A stretch of 64,000 nt of DNA from Pseudozyma flocculosa PF-1 (GCF_000417875.1 NW_006920886.1:157347-221346); one strand, 5' to 3'; numbered from the stretch's first letter, positions 1 to 12,935 are shown. A program made the numbers and translations. The notes: generated by a model from the letters alone, not told the origin.

Positions 1-1137
1 GACCGGACTTATATGAAAAGGGCTGGAAGCCAGACGATAAGCGATGAGGTGAGGAGGGACGGATGAGTGCTCAGGGGGCCACTGCATCACCATGCACGCT
101 GCCGTCGAGATCTGGGGAAGAGTGCCGGGGCGGTGGTCTGCCAAACACGATGTGGTCAACGAAAGGGGCAGCATTCACTGCATGTCTGTGCGCCAAGGGC
201 ACACAGGCTGGCGAGTCCATTCGAGGCCAATCGAGAGGCCCGTGATATGGCGGTGAGCGCGGTGATGGATTGATATGAACTGCGCGAGCAGGCGATGGAG
301 GGGGATGAGCGAGCCTGGAAGAAGAGGGCAAGGAGCGAGCCAGCAAGCAAGGTGCCTCTGCATTCGCCGGCCGTGCGCGCTGTCCATCGGGGGTCGAGCG
401 GCGGGGATGCGGATGGCCAACGAGCAGTCTGGATTTCTCGATCGGATCGGGGCTGCCGACCTGGCCTGGCTGCGCAGATGAGACAACGGAAGGTTGTCGC
501 AGGCAGGCCCAGGGGCAGGCACGGGGAGGAAAAAAAAGTTGTGCTCGCTTGGCGACCAACCGACTGACGGACCCCATGAGATCACACCCCCCTGCACCAC
601 CACCACCATCACCACCACCGGCACCCGCACCATCAACACCGCCTCTACCACCATCGCCGCCACCGCCGCCGCCGCCAACATCGCCGCCAATACCCGCCAC
701 CAACAAATCATCCCACCGACGAAGCCGACATCGGCTTCGACATATATTCAGAAGAAAGAAGAGGCGGAGGACTACCACTGACCGGACAAGCAGCGCCCCC
801 ACCGACACCGCCCGCGCCTTCTTCCTCGGTACACCACCCGCTCGCAGCCTCTTTCGTAGATTCTGGAAGAGGAAGTGTCGTCTGTCCATTTCCCTTTCAC
901 CACTCGCCCGTCCGACCTTTGGCCGTGCGTTGCCGACCCGCATTCAGCTCGCCCGCCCCTTTCACCACCGCCGTCGCTGCCTCCGGCTCCACTTGTATGC
1001 GCGGCCTCGCTGCACTCTAGCTGCTGATTTGATCGCGGAAAGCTCCACTGTCGATCCTTGAACGCCTCTCGCCTCTCGCCTCTCGCTCCGCGGTTCAGCA
1101 TCATTGACCGGCCGGGCTCCCTCATCTCGACATCAGG
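1..1137. other. 5' flank of the nucleoporin gene, no gene recognised
   Basis: No reading frame here looks like a real protein. The stretch holds a CAC/GCC-rich low-complexity block at about 585-690, an AT-rich TATA-like element (CATATATTC, 741-749) and a pyrimidine-rich run before the ATG at 1138, which is what a fungal promoter and 5' leader would look like. A long open frame on the minus strand (71-943) is only the reverse of the trinucleotide block and GC-rich sequence. Confidence 0.5.
585..690. repeat. CAC/GCC trinucleotide-rich microsatellite
   Basis: An imperfect run of CAC, ACC and GCC triplets lies about 450 bases upstream of the nucleoporin start codon. The strand asymmetry is strong, with C-rich plus strand and G-rich minus strand. 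Confidence 0.75.
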
Positions 1138-4100
1138 ATGGACTTCCCTGCCCAGTACCCCGACTCGCCCGCCAAGCCGCTGTCGGGACCGGCCCGCGCC
1201 CGACTCGCGGCTCGGCAGAACCGCACCTCGTCGCTGAAACCCTACTCGAGGCGCACTTCCGCCGCTGCTCCAACGCAGAATGGCCTCGCACCCTCGTCGT
1301 CGGCTTCGGATCTGGCCGTAGTCCAGCCCCAGACTCCCGGCCGCGCATTGGCAGTCCCGGCTGCGCACGAGGCCAAGTCGCCCTTCTCGTCGCTGCGAGC
1401 CGCCTCGCCGCTCGCTCTGCTCGGAAGCGTCGGCAAGGGCATCCTCTCGCGACCCCTCAGCTGGCTAGCCAGCTCGTCCACTGCTGCAAAGTCGGACACC
1501 GAAGGCACCCCACTGCCCAAGTCTGCGTCGTCCCACAGCCTCGGCGCAGCGGCCCGGACGCGTGCCGCCCTTGATGCCGGCGCCCGAACGCAGAGGGATG
1601 ACCCGGAGCGTGAGGCGCCGTCGCTCGCTGCCCGCGCCATCGGTGCACGCCTGGCCGCAGGTGTCTTGGGATCGCCGCAGCAGCACGCGCAGCCGCACGA
1701 CGACGACCTCGAGAGCCAGAGCGTCGCTCGGTACGCTCCGACGCAGCCCGAGCAGCCTGCCCTGAGGCGCAGCACCAGGACTGCGGCCAGGTCCGCCGCC
1801 CTATCCCCACCTCCGCAGGCGGCATCATCCCAATCGTCCCGGATCGGCCACAGCGAAGGACGCGATGCGGTGGCATCTCCTATGACCAGGTCTCGCACTT
1901 CAAAGAGGGTGCTCGACCTCGGCCGCACCGACGGCGACGACGGTCGGATGGAGCTGCTCAAGAGCCGATCGCCCTCCCCGGCAGCTTCGACGATGTCCGC
2001 CAGGGCGAAGCAGAGGTTGTCGGCCGGGCCCAGCCCGCTGGTCGCCTCCGGCTCGCATGCCGGCCCGTATGCCACCGTGGGCTACCGACGAGGGTCGTCG
2101 CTGCGGCCCGACGATAGCCTGGATGCGCGGATGACGCCGAGCCAGAGCAGCCCTTCCTTTGCGTTCGGCTACGGCAACGAGCGGAGGCTGGCGCGCAGCA
2201 GCTTTGGCCTGCCCCCGACGGCATCACCGTTCCAGCTGGCGACGCGCAGCCCCCTGGCACCTCGCGAGGGTCGCTCGTCCCTCGGACCTCTGCTCGGATC
2301 CGAGCTGGGCACGAGCCCGCACCACCTCCGCGGAGGCAGCATCGGCCCGGGAAGCGTCGCCACGACCGGCTATCGCGCCTCGTCGCCGGCTATGAGGGGT
2401 ACTACGCCGAAGCGAAGGGACTGGGCCTCGCTCGGTCTGGCGGCGTCTCGCTCGCCTGGACCGGGAGACGACATGATGCGCGAGTACATCGCCACCCGCA
2501 CGCTGCCGGGCACCGCCCCCAGGTCGCTCGGCATGAACGTGTTCAGCGACCCGCGATCTTCGAGGGCGAGCAGCGTCGCACGCGAGGATGACAGCATGTC
2601 GCTGACGCCGAGCCGCCTGGGCAAGCGCGACATCGACATGAGCGTCGATGGCGACGAGACTGGATCGACGATGGCGGTGAGTACAGCGCCGAGCACGGCG
2701 CATGCTTCGTGCTGCGCATATGCGTATCTCGTCGGACGTTGAGCCCTGAAACCGATGCTCCCTCCTTCTCGCCTCTTCCGCCTCGCTGCAGACTGCACGG
2801 AAGCGCCAGATGGTCTGGCACCCGCAGCTCGGCTTCATCAGCCAGGAAGAGCTCCGAGCGCGGGAGCCGAAGCCGCCCTCGCCAAAGAACGAAGCCGAGA
2901 GGCTCCTCAGCGTCCTCGAGAGCATGAAGGGTGCCGCTCGCAGCGATCGTGGCGCGGGGGCCCCGACGGCGTTGTCGCGCATGCTGCAGCCGATATCCGT
3001 GCCGGCTCCCGTATCGGACAGGTCGCTGGCGAGCACCAGCGGCAAGGCAAGCGATCGGTCCCGGCCGATTGGCGTGGCCCCCTACTCGAGGGCCCTGCGA
3101 AGGAGCAAGCTGGCACAGAGCCAGCAGACGACCGATGAACGCCTCAGCCTTCGCGCCAAGCTGCGCCGCTCTCGGCCTGCGCTAGAGGACTCCCGCGCCG
3201 ACAGCGATCTCGAAGACGATCGAGCAGAGGACCACGACATGGACGAGACCGAGACCGAGACTGAGGTCGAGACGGAAGAGGAGCCCGTCCCGCCGAAGCG
3301 GCAGGCCAAGCAGCCGGTCAGGCGCTCGCGCAGACTTCGCGCTCGGGACGTGGAGACGAGCAGCGAGGACGAGGAGATGGCGGCCGAGGAGGTCGAGGTG
3401 GTCAAGCCGAAGAGCAAGGCCAAGGTCCAGCCGAAGTCCACTCAGGCCGCTGCTGCTGCCGCCCCTGTCTCCGCCGCCCGCGCCACTAACGCTAGCAAGC
3501 AGCAGGAGGAGAACAAGGCCCGCTCCGATGTGGCTGTCTCCGCAGCGCCCGCCGCTCCGAAGCCAGCATCGCACCGAATCAGCCTCGCCGCTGCCAAGTC
3601 GTCGACATCGGCGCCGCCGCCAAAGAAGGACAACTTCACGGTGCGCAGCCAGGCCGACTCCGACGGCACCCGCGAAAAGTCGTCGCTGAGGCAGGGTGCG
3701 GCCAAGAAGTTCCGTACGCACCAGTCGTCGGGTCGCATCTCGGCTTGGGAGGAGGATCTCGACGAGGACGACGGCCTGCCGGGCGCCGAAGATCTCTCCA
3801 AGATCAAGATGCCCACCAACCTGTTCCCTACGAACTTCTCGTTTGGCAACGGCAGCTCGACCCAGCCGCCCTCTGCCGCCGCGAGCACTGGGAAGAAGGA
3901 GGTGGATGCCGCGAAACCCCAACCCGCGACATCGGCCGCTCCCAGCTTCTCGTTCGGGGCGCCCGCCTCGAAGGAAGCTCCGAGCGTAGTTGCGAAGCCG
4001 AAGCCGGCGGCGGCGGAGCCGTCTTTACTCGGAAGGCTCGGAAGCTTTGCAAGTCCTGGCTCGGAGGACGCCAAGCAGGCATCGACGACGCCGGCAGCCC

Positions 4101-6205
4101 AGCCTCCCGCCTCAAGCTTCTCCTTCGCTGCTTCCGCGCCCGCCCAGGAGAGACCCAAGCCTGCGTTCTCCTTCCAGCCGCCCAAGCCCGACGAGGCCAA
4201 GGCCACTGCTGCCGCAGCTGCCAGCAAGCCTGCCCCTGCCGCACCCGACTTCTTCTCGACCCCGGTCGCACCTGCCCAGCCGGCCGAAAAGACAGACGAG
4301 TCCAAAAAGTCCGGGCCCGTGCCCAACTTCTTCGGCAATGCCCTGGCAAAGGTCGAAGCCAAGCCCGCAGCGGCTGAGCCGGCAAAGAGTGCGTCGTCCG
4401 GCTTCAGCTTCGGCAAGCCAGCAAGTACGCCCACCTTTTCGGGCTTCGGTCAGCCTGCACCGGCTCCGACTGATGACGGCAAGAAGGACGCGACGGCCGA
4501 CAAGCCTGCGACCACGGCCTTCTCGTTCGGAGCGGCGCCCGCGACCAAGACTGAGGAGAGCAAGCCCCCTCCCGCCGCGTCGACATTCGCATTTGGCCAG
4601 TCTCAGCCCTCGTCTTCGCCGGCTGCCGGCCCTTTCTCGTTTGGCGCACCCGCAGCCTCGGCTCCCGAAAAGCGAGCTGCCGAAGGTGAGCAGGGGGGAC
4701 AAGGCGACGCCAAGCCTTCTGCAAAGACGGCGCCCACGCCCGGCTTCTCGTTCGGCGGTGCGGCTGGCTTTGGCAAGCCCGCAGCGTCTCCCGCTCCGGC
4801 TCCGGCCGAGGACAAGAAGGCCGAAGAGCCGGCCAAGAAGTCCTTCTTTTTCGGCTCCACGGACACCTCGGCGACCCCTGCGGAACCCACCAAGCCCAGC
4901 GAAGCCAAGGCAGGATCGTCCTTCTCGTTCTCGCCTGCCGCGTCGTCGCCGAGCACGCCAGCCTTCGGCTTTGGCAGCGCCGCTGCGGCGGCAAGCGATG
5001 GCAAGCCGGCTTCGTCGCCGACCACCGAGACGCCCAAGCCTGCGTTCACCTTTGGCGCGCCTGCTACGAGCACGCCCGCGGCCAGTACCGCGCCGGCCGC
5101 ACCCTCAACGCCGGGCGGTTTCACCTTCGGCGCGTCGGCACCAACGTCGACCGCGGCCACCACTCCCAAGCCGTCCACGCCTGCCGCATCGACCTTTGGG
5201 GGCGGGTTCGGTACACCAGCCCAGGCGCAGTTCGGAAACAGCGAGATGATGGAGGACTCGCCCACGACTGGTGCGGCCGCCGCGACCTCTGCTGCGCCAG
5301 CCACCCAATCGAACCGGTTCACGTTTGGCGCACCAAGCCCCGCCGCGACAGGCGCAGCCAACGGGAGCGCATCCCCCTTTGGCATCTCGGCTGCTGGTGG
5401 GTCCAGCGTAACCAGCCCGAACCTGGCGACGTCGAAGCCGCCGTCATTCAGCTTCGGAGCTTCAGCTGCTGTGCCGTCGGCGCCTCTGACGACGCCTTCG
5501 ACCCCTACCTTTGGTGCGGCACCACTCGCTGCCGGCACGACGGGCATGTTCGGCTCGTCGGCGCCCGCGCCCTCTGCCGTGCCCGCCTCGGCGGCTCCCT
5601 CGCCGGGATTCACCTTCACTGCAGCCCCACCGACGAGCGCAGCCGCTCCGTCTGTTAACGTCTTTGGCAGCGCGTCTGCTGCACCGACGCCGTTTGGCTC
5701 GGCGCCCTCGTCACCAGCCCCCTTCATTTTCGGAGCCTCGCAGCCGCAGCAGCCGCAGCAGCCGCAGCAGGTGCAGCCACCGTCCACGGCGTTCACATTT
5801 GGCAGCACCAATGCCGCCTCGCCAGCTCCGAGCTTTTCGTTCGGGTCCAACATGAACACGCCATCGCAGCAGCAGCAGCCTGGCGGCGGTGGCGGCGGAG
5901 GTGGAGGCGCCTTCACCTTTGGCGGCCAGCCGGGTGGCGCCGCGACGCCCGCACCGGCCCCCTTCACGTTCGGTGCTCCGCAGTCGCAGCCGCCGACGCC
6001 CGGAGCCGGCGGTCCCTTTGCGTTTAATGCCGCACCCAGCCCTGGTCCGCCGTCGTTTGGAGCGCCGCAGCAGCAACAGCAGCAGCAGGGCGCCACGGCG
6101 ACGCCGCCGGGATCCGCTGGCGGGCTGTTCAATATTGGCGCCGCTTCAGCCAGCCAGGGTCCCGGCGGAAGGCCCATCAAGCCGCGCCCGCGCAGGCGAC
6201 CGTGA
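1138..6205 (+). CDS. FSFG-repeat nucleoporin (Nup1/Nup153-like)
   Basis: This encodes a phenylalanine-glycine nucleoporin that would line the nuclear pore, probably on the nuclear basket side, and bind transport receptors. Exons are 1138-2676 and 2792-6205; the intron (GTGAGT...CTGCAG, 115 bases) falls between whole codons, giving about 1650 aa. The first third is Ser/Arg-rich and disordered. A conserved-looking patch, KRQMVWHPQLGFIS, is created directly at the splice junction. An acidic stretch and a basic stretch follow (residues about 660-750). The second half has roughly 25-30 FG dipeptides, mostly FSFG or FTFG, spaced by Ala/Pro/Ser-rich linkers with a Gly run and Gln runs. The protein ends GGRPIKPRPRRRP, a basic tail that, from memory, resembles the C-terminus of Nup153/Nup1. 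Family FG nucleoporin is certain; orthology to Nup1/Nup153 rather than Nup60 or Nup124 is inference. Confidence 0.88.
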
Positions 6206-8045
6206 GCTTGCCCTCCGTCTCGATGGCAGCGACTCTCTTCTTGATTTTATCGACGGCAGTACACTCGTCCCTCTTCTTGTTGTCAAGATCACCCGATCCC
6301 GTCCCCAAACCACCCATGCATGCTACCCTCTGCTATCACATACGTTCCCATTTACAGCCCAGGCTTGTGGCACTGTCGGCGAGTCTACAGATTCGGCCAC
6401 GACTCGGTTCCGCGTAGGTCACCGAGCCTCGGCGGCGGCCATGTCCTGGCGGTCCGCAGGACGCGCATTTCGAGCCATCCGCTAACGACGTCTATCCCCT
6501 CAGCCTCCCCCTCTTCCTCTTCCAGCGCCGTCTTTTCAGTGCCGGCTCGATCATCAGCACCCCTAGCGTCGCACCGCGCGCCACCTAGAGCAGCGTTGGC
6601 GCCTAGAGTGAGGGCCCATCCATTCGCCTTTGCGATTTCACTCTACGGAGGGACGCTTGGCATGCCGCGACCACTTACAGGCGTCGTGCCTCGTACAGAC
6701 GCTAAGGAGCCCGACGCCCTTCGAGCACGACGAATTCAGCCCTCCTGTGGAGCCGTCAGTCCCGGGCCCCAGATCCATGCCGTTGACCAAGGCATTGGCC
6801 CGTACCTGACCGAGACCACGACCTCGACTGGAGCCATCCGCTTGAAAATGACCCTCCCCGGAGCCTTGGGCAGATACAGACTGTAGCCGCCAATCTGAAC
6901 CCGAGATGACCGTCATACGCTGTCAAGCATTCAGTAGTACCACATTTCGACCGCAGGTGGACGGACGGGCCGGCCGCGCCTCTTCGGCGACCCCACCTTG
7001 CGCGCCCCCCATGGCAACGTCTGGTCCTGGCCTGCCGGGCGTGCCCGGTTGACCGCTTCTTTGCGTCCCCTTTGTATGCTCGCGCACCATTCAGGACAGG
7101 ACCGGGCAGCTCATGAGTCTGGCGTGACCGAACGCGGCAGATGCACAGGACAACGCAACGCGCAGCGACGTCGGCCGACCTGCCGCCTGACGGGCTAGGC
7201 CTCTAGCGCGCTGGCGAGCACGTTCGTCGCGGTCTCGATGCTGGGCTGAATCGAGGGACCGACCCCGACAGCGCCGATAGGCTCAATCAATCGATACCGG
7301 GGCGTGACGCCGCTGCCGAGCCCGTCATCACACCAAGCAGGCACGAACGTCGGTCGTCATGAAATAAAGGGAATTTGGGGACGGCTCCCACCTCTCCTTT
7401 CGGCCCCGCCAACCACTACTCTAGCTCTGCAGTCGTTGGCTATTGAGGCGCTCAACTGTCGGCAAGGTGGGGCGTTCCGTCGGCGCCCCTCCGGACCCCC
7501 CACGTCTGATTTGCTGCAACGCCCCTCGCCGCAGTCACCCAGCACCGCCCGGCTTACGCTGGCATCAAGGGGCGGTGGGGGAAGAGTCGCAAGCACGTAC
7601 TGCACTCTTGCGCTGCTCGGCCCATCTCCTCGCGCTCGTGACGCCATGCCAACGCTTCTACCTCTTAGCCTCCTTCTTTTGCCCTAGTTCTCACCTTTCC
7701 CTCCCTCCGTTATCCTCTTCCTCATCTTCACCCTTCCCTCTCACCATCACAACCCCCTTCCTCCGCCTCCGCCCCTCGTATACAGCCACTCCTCATCCTT
7801 CACTGTATACCCTCCCTTCGAACTATCTCCCCCACGCCCTTCTCTCCACCGCCACACCCACGAGGACCAGGAGGAAGCCCCTCGTTTTCACCGGTGAGTC
7901 GAGTCCCGAGACTTGGTCCGCATCGTTGTCTCTGCGCGCCATCCAGCCTATCTAAACGGCCATTGTCTGCTCGTCAAACCAGCCAGCACACACCTTCCGA
8001 TCTCCCAAGCCCTTCTCACTTCGCCCAGGTCCAGCGATCGCCAGG
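6206..8045. other. Intergenic region, no gene recognised
   Basis: About 1.8 kb between the nucleoporin stop and the secreted-protein start. No frame has convincing coding character. The last 400 bases (about 7660-8030) are strongly C/T-rich on the plus strand, as expected for a fungal promoter and 5' leader of the gene at 8046. Confidence 0.45.
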
Positions 8046-9380
8046 ATGAAGCTACTTCTCGTTGGCCTGCTTGGCCTTGCACTGTCCAGTTCCAGTCTGG
8101 TGGCGGCCAGCTCCGGCATCGGTCACGGACGCCTGGCTCGTCGCGGCGGATCTCCTCTTTCGACCAAGCACTCGGCCCTCCTCCACAAGCGAGCGTTGCA
8201 GCGCCAGCGTCGCGACGGCGACGCGGACCCTCAGCAGCAGCTGGCGGAGATGCAGAAGCAGCTGCAGGCACAGATTGACACGCAGTCGAACAGCATCAAC
8301 GACCAGCAGAAGCTCAACGATTACCAGCACTACGTCGAGTCGCTGGTCGGCACCGGCGGTCCTTGGCTTGCTGCTCAGAATCCGACTTCGCAGGGCGGCA
8401 ACAAAGTTGGCGGCAGCGGCCTGACGGACAAAGCGACGGCTGCGGGCACGACCTCGACCACTGACGGTGGCGATGCTGCCTCCAAGGAGGACTGTGAGGA
8501 TGCCAAGGATGCCGGACAGACTGCTCCCGCCGCCCAGAGCGAGCCCGACCTGACCGGAGGCAAGGAGCCCATCGACAAGAGGAACAGGCCCAAACACCGC
8601 CACCATCGCGAGAAGAAGGTGGCAGAGGCCACCCGGGCCCGCACTGCTCAAGCGGCCGCCCACAAGCACAAGGATCACCAGGGCAAGCCTGCAGGTGGAT
8701 CTTCGCAGGGCAAGGATGCACAGGGCGGCACCGGCAACGATGGCAACGGCAAGAACGGCAACGGCAGCAACCATGATGGCTCCGGAGATGATGGCAGCAA
8801 CGGGGTGCGCAGCACGACCACTTGGAGCTCGGACAGCGAGTCTGCCTCGTCATGGTCCAGCTCGTCGCACCACGAGACCGTCTCGTCGTCGTCGTCGAGC
8901 ACTAGTGGCAAGGGAAATGGCTCTGGATCGTCGGGTGGCTCTGGCACGCAGGGATCTGGATCGGGTGGCTCCGGTGCTAGCAGTGGCGATGGCGGAGATG
9001 CCGGTGCTCACTCTGACAACCCCAACATCCCGAGCGACGTCAGGCCTCTGGTCGGACAGACCATGACGGGACGCGGCACCTTCTACAGCGCGGGCCTCGG
9101 TGCCTGCGGCAAGACCAACAGCGATCAGGACATGATTGTCGCCGTGTCCAAGGACGTCTTCGAGCGCTTCAACCCGAGCGACGGCAACCCGAACCACAAC
9201 CACCTGTGCGGCCTCAGAATCAAGATCACGTACAAGGGCAAGTCGGCCTTTGCCACGATAGAGGACGAGTGCCCGACGTGCCCGACGACCAGCCTCGACA
9301 TGACCAAGACCCTGTTCGAGCACTTTGCCGACCCGGACCAGGGCGTCCTCAACGGGATGCAGTGGACCATCCTGGGTTAG
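8046..9380 (+). CDS. Secreted protein with C-terminal RlpA-like double-psi beta-barrel
   Basis: A single-exon gene for a 444-aa secretory protein. Residues 1-20 form a classic signal peptide (MKLLLVGLLGLALSSSSLVA). It is followed by dibasic Kex2-type sites (LARR, HKRA, RQRR) and a Gln-rich possible helix. A long low-complexity middle (residues about 150-330) is rich in Lys/His, then Gly/Asn/Asp, then Ser. The last 110 residues are the only folded domain: a double-psi beta-barrel of the RlpA/barwin/expansin type, opening with GRGTFYSAGLGACG and containing the HLCGLRI strand and the DECPTCPTTSLDMT block with paired cysteines. Fungal relatives include small cell-wall or plant-interaction proteins and papain-inhibitor-like folds. 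No catalytic activity can be claimed from sequence. The low-complexity part could tether the barrel to the wall. Confidence 0.85.
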   Translation: MKLLLVGLLGLALSSSSLVAASSGIGHGRLARRGGSPLSTKHSALLHKRALQRQRRDGDADPQQQLAEMQKQLQAQIDTQSNSINDQQKLNDYQHYVESLVGTGGPWLAAQNPTSQGGNKVGGSGLTDKATAAGTTSTTDGGDAASKEDCEDAKDAGQTAPAAQSEPDLTGGKEPIDKRNRPKHRHHREKKVAEATRARTAQAAAHKHKDHQGKPAGGSSQGKDAQGGTGNDGNGKNGNGSNHDGSGDDGSNGVRSTTTWSSDSESASSWSSSSHHETVSSSSSSTSGKGNGSGSSGGSGTQGSGSGGSGASSGDGGDAGAHSDNPNIPSDVRPLVGQTMTGRGTFYSAGLGACGKTNSDQDMIVAVSKDVFERFNPSDGNPNHNHLCGLRIKITYKGKSAFATIEDECPTCPTTSLDMTKTLFEHFADPDQGVLNGMQWTILG

Positions 9381-10028
9381 TCGGCCGGCACCTGCTCCGA
9401 CTCGTCGCCCTCGCACCAAGCTGCCGCCATCAGACCGCCGTGATCGCACGCAAGCCCGCCTCGCTCGCCTGACAAGATTCAAGCCGCTTCAAGAGCATGG
9501 CCGTCGGCTGACCATTCTTCAAGGTGTCCTCAACCCCGTCTGCGTTCCTTCTCTTCCTTTTCCTCCCCCTTTGACGCCCCGCTTCGTCTTCCACATTATC
9601 CCCCTTCCTCCCTTGCTCGTGCACAGCAAGGCTCACGGTACTCCTGCAGGTCAGGTACGATGTTTTCTAGCGCCGCACCCTCGGGTACGAGGTTTCCTCG
9701 GCATCCACGCCACGTGCCGGTCTCTGTGGCGGATTGGGCTCGGCCGCGCGACGATAGTCAATAGCAGAAGAGGCAGGTCCCTCGAGCCGCCCACGTCGCC
9801 CTCGCATCCGAGATGCTCTCGCCGGCGTGTCTCACGAATTTCAAACGTTTCGCGATCCATCCACGCCTCACGTCGGATCGAGTCCCGGTGGAAGTGCGGA
9901 GGGGCCCTGTGCCCGGACAGTGGTTGAATGTCTCGATAGCAGCGGATAGCAACGGCACCATGCCGATGCCATCCCCGCCATGCGCCCATCGAGCCTTGAC
10001 TGCGACTATACGACGATGCAGAATCGCC
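9381..10028. other. Convergent 3' intergenic region
   Basis: Lies between the stop of the secreted protein (+) and the stop of SEC15 (-). It should hold both transcription terminators. No gene-like frame and no clear RNA structure were seen. Confidence 0.5.
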
Positions 10029-12935
10029 TCAGCGACGGATGAGCCTCGCTACTGCGTCCCTCTCCCTGCTCCGCCTGGCCGCGAGTTCGGCCTCTGCCGG
10101 TCCCCTGGAAGAATGGTAGCGCGCTATCCTCTCGAGAATGCCAGCCACTTTGAGCGGCTGCGCTTTCGAGTATCTAGCAATGGAGCGCGCGAGCAGGCGG
10201 GAGGACGAGGTTAGGCGGCATCAGCATGTCGTCGCGCCCGAGGAGAGAGGACGAAAGCTTGGGGCGGCAACTCACTTTGTCTGTCGCATCGTCGTGTTGT
10301 GCGCGTACTCGTTGACGGAGTCGGTCAGCAGGACGCCGAGAGTCTGGAGAGGTGGAAGGGATACGCGTTCGCCCTCGTCAGTCCCGCCGCCAGCACGGGT
10401 GGTCAACACGGCCCGGCGGACTCACCTGTCGAACCTCTTCAAAGACCTCTGCGAAGCCTTCGCCGAGCCCCTGCGCGTTTCTGCGCAAAAAGACAATGTC
10501 GATGTCGAGGTTGACGAGCCCCTTGAGGTTGCACATCGGTTCGTCGCGACCGAGCAGCTGGTCGTTGAGCAGCTGGTCGGCCATGTACCGGAACGCCGCG
10601 CGGTAGGCGTTCATCTTGACGTCGCGCGGGAGGAGGATGAGGACGCTGTCCATCATCGTCGTGAGCCAGTCGAGCACGTCCTGGAGGTAGGCCGCATGCT
10701 GGCCCGGCTCGCGCGAGCGGGCGGGCGTCCAGTCGTACTCTGCCAGCCCGATGAACTGGTCCAGCTTGGATGCGAGCGCCGAGTCGATGCGCTGCTGCGC
10801 CAGGCTCAGCGTCGTGGCAAAGTGCACCGACGCGTCGAGCCGCAGCTTGCCGCCGCGGTGGGGCGCCCGCAGCGCCGCCAGCAAACCCTCGAGCTCGGTG
10901 CAGGCCAGCTTGAAATGCTCGGCGTTGACGACAATCTGCGCAATCTGCGACAGGTTGGGCGTCTTTTCAAGGCTCGACCGGATGCCGTTGCTGACCTGCT
11001 GGATGAGGAGCTCGTCGAGCGACTTTTTGAGGATGTCGTCGATGTCGCGGTGGTGCTGCGAGAAACCGTCCGAGAAGGTGTAGTACTGGTCGACCAGGTT
11101 GCGGATGTCCATGCAGCAGAGCGGGTAGGTCTGCGAGAAGGGGAGCGAGAGCGGGAAGCCCTGCGAGCGGAGGCTGTCGGCGTCGCCGGGTTTGAGCCAG
11201 CACACGTTGAGCACCTTGGTCAGCTCGTCGGCGTTGTTGACCACCATGGGCTGGTGCTCGGTCTCGCGCATTGCCTGCTGGAAGTCGGCCGAGAAGCGAT
11301 CGCGCAGCAGCTGGGCATACCGCTCGAAGAGCGTCAGCAGCAGGGCGTTGAGCTTGGCCACGGTGAACGAGTAGCCCTCGAGCGTCTGGATGAACGTCTG
11401 CACCGCCGCTTTGGTGCTGACGTAGACCTTGGTGTCCTTGCAGTCGCGCAGGCCGACGCTGACAATGTCGACGACGCGCTCGCACATGTTGTCCCACAGG
11501 TCGTCGACCTCCTGGTCGGCGCGGAAGCCCGGCGGCGACGTCTGCAGCACGTGGTGCTCGACGATGAAGAAGCCCACCACCTCTTCGAGCAGCGCCGGGA
11601 ACGTCGGGTTCGACGGGTGGAACGAGAGGCCCTGCGAGAGCAGCAGGTTGGCCTGCGCCCGGCGGTCCTCCTGGTAGTTTGCCTGCAGCTGCTCGCGCAT
11701 GTCCATGATGTCGTAGATATGGATGCACTGGTACAGCGGCTTGAAGTCGATCTTGACGTGCTCGTTTTCGACGAAGTTGTCTGCAGGTCGGTGATGGCGC
11801 GAGGGCCGGGCTGTGTCAACATGGTACCAACGGCCCGTCGGTCCGCGCTGGTCACTCACATTCGACCCTCTCGTTGACCACCAGCTCGATGGCCGAGTTG
11901 ACCTTGGCCAGGCTGAGCATGGCGTCTCGCTGGCTCTTGATCCTCCAGCGCTTCTGCCGCGCCTCCATGGCGTCGAGGGCGAGCCGGCCGACGGTGCGGC
12001 TCTTTTCCCGGACCTCGTAAAGCCACTCCTTCATCTCTCTCGTCACCGCCTGCCGCACCTGCTCGCGCATCTGCGGTATGCTCTCCATCATGTGCTTGGC
12101 AAACTCGTGGTGCAGGACCGCCTTGAGGTGGATCGTCTCGAGCTCCTCGAGCGACTGCGGGCATCATCGAGGCCAACGACGGTGTCAGCATCACCAGCAT
12201 CCAGCAGATCGTCGAAGCATCGTAAGGCGGCAGCGCTTACCCTCAGTGCAGAGTAGTACTTTCTCGCCTGGATCAGGCTATCGATGCGGTTGGCCAGGTC
12301 GAGCACGCGCAGGCAGGCCTGGATCGTCTCGATGGCCTCGTCGACATTCTGGCCGACGCGCCTGGTCTCGAGAAGTTGCTTTTTCTGCGGCGTCGACCGG
12401 GGTCAGTTGGAGAGGATGTTGTGTACCGCCCACCGTTCAGCGTATGTGCTCATGATGACAGAGGGCGGCGGTCCAGGCGGCATGTCGACACTAACCTTGT
12501 TGCCGAGTGACTGGCCGCCAGCCTGCACGTCCTCGTTGAGCTCTCCGATGCGGTGCTTAAGGCTGACGGTGCCCGAGCGGACACGGAGGAGCTTGTCTAC
12601 AGCAGAGACAAAGTCCTGTTCGGAGTCGGGGTGCGAGGCGGAGCAAAGGGGACTGGGTGAGACGACCAGGGGCGTTGCTGCTGCCGCAATGCTGCGGACG
12701 GCCTACTCACCTGGTGGTTGGCGTTGCAGACGGTCTCGATCTCGTCGTCCTTCTGCCGGACAAAGGCCTTCAGGTGGCGCAGGAAGGCGTCCTGCTGCCT
12801 GGCCTCGTCGAGGCTCTTGATGATGGGGCCGAGCTGCTCGAGGTTCTCGCCCTCTGCGTCGAGGTCGCTAAAGAGGGTGAGCTGCTGAAGCTGCGCCTCA
12901 AGCGATACCAGCGGCCTGCGTGGCCTCGGTGCCAT
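10029..12935 (-). CDS. SEC15: Exocyst complex component Sec15
   Basis: Sec15 is the exocyst subunit that links Rab GTPase Sec4 on secretory vesicles to tethering at the plasma membrane. Seven exons on the minus strand: 12711-12935, 12496-12615, 12241-12384, 11860-12154, 10426-11780, 10276-10343 and 10029-10173. All have GT-AG borders and phases that sum to 784 codons (783 aa, close to the usual 750-800). Typical Sec15 blocks are present: KLDQFIGLAEYDWT, LSQIAQIVVNAEHFKLACTE, DIDDILKKSLDELLIQQ and, across the last two introns, LGVLLTDSVNEYAH...TKYSKAQPLKVAGILERI, which matches the conserved C-terminal helices. The short penultimate exon of 68 bases is easy to miss, and automated models could stop in the introns around it. 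The N-terminus has the expected helical, acidic character. The identification is firm; only the exact first methionine is open. Confidence 0.93.

Noticed and set aside
71..943. 290-codon minus-strand frame near the window start
   Set aside because: Gly/Val/Arg-rich translation produced by the trinucleotide block; no support as a gene.
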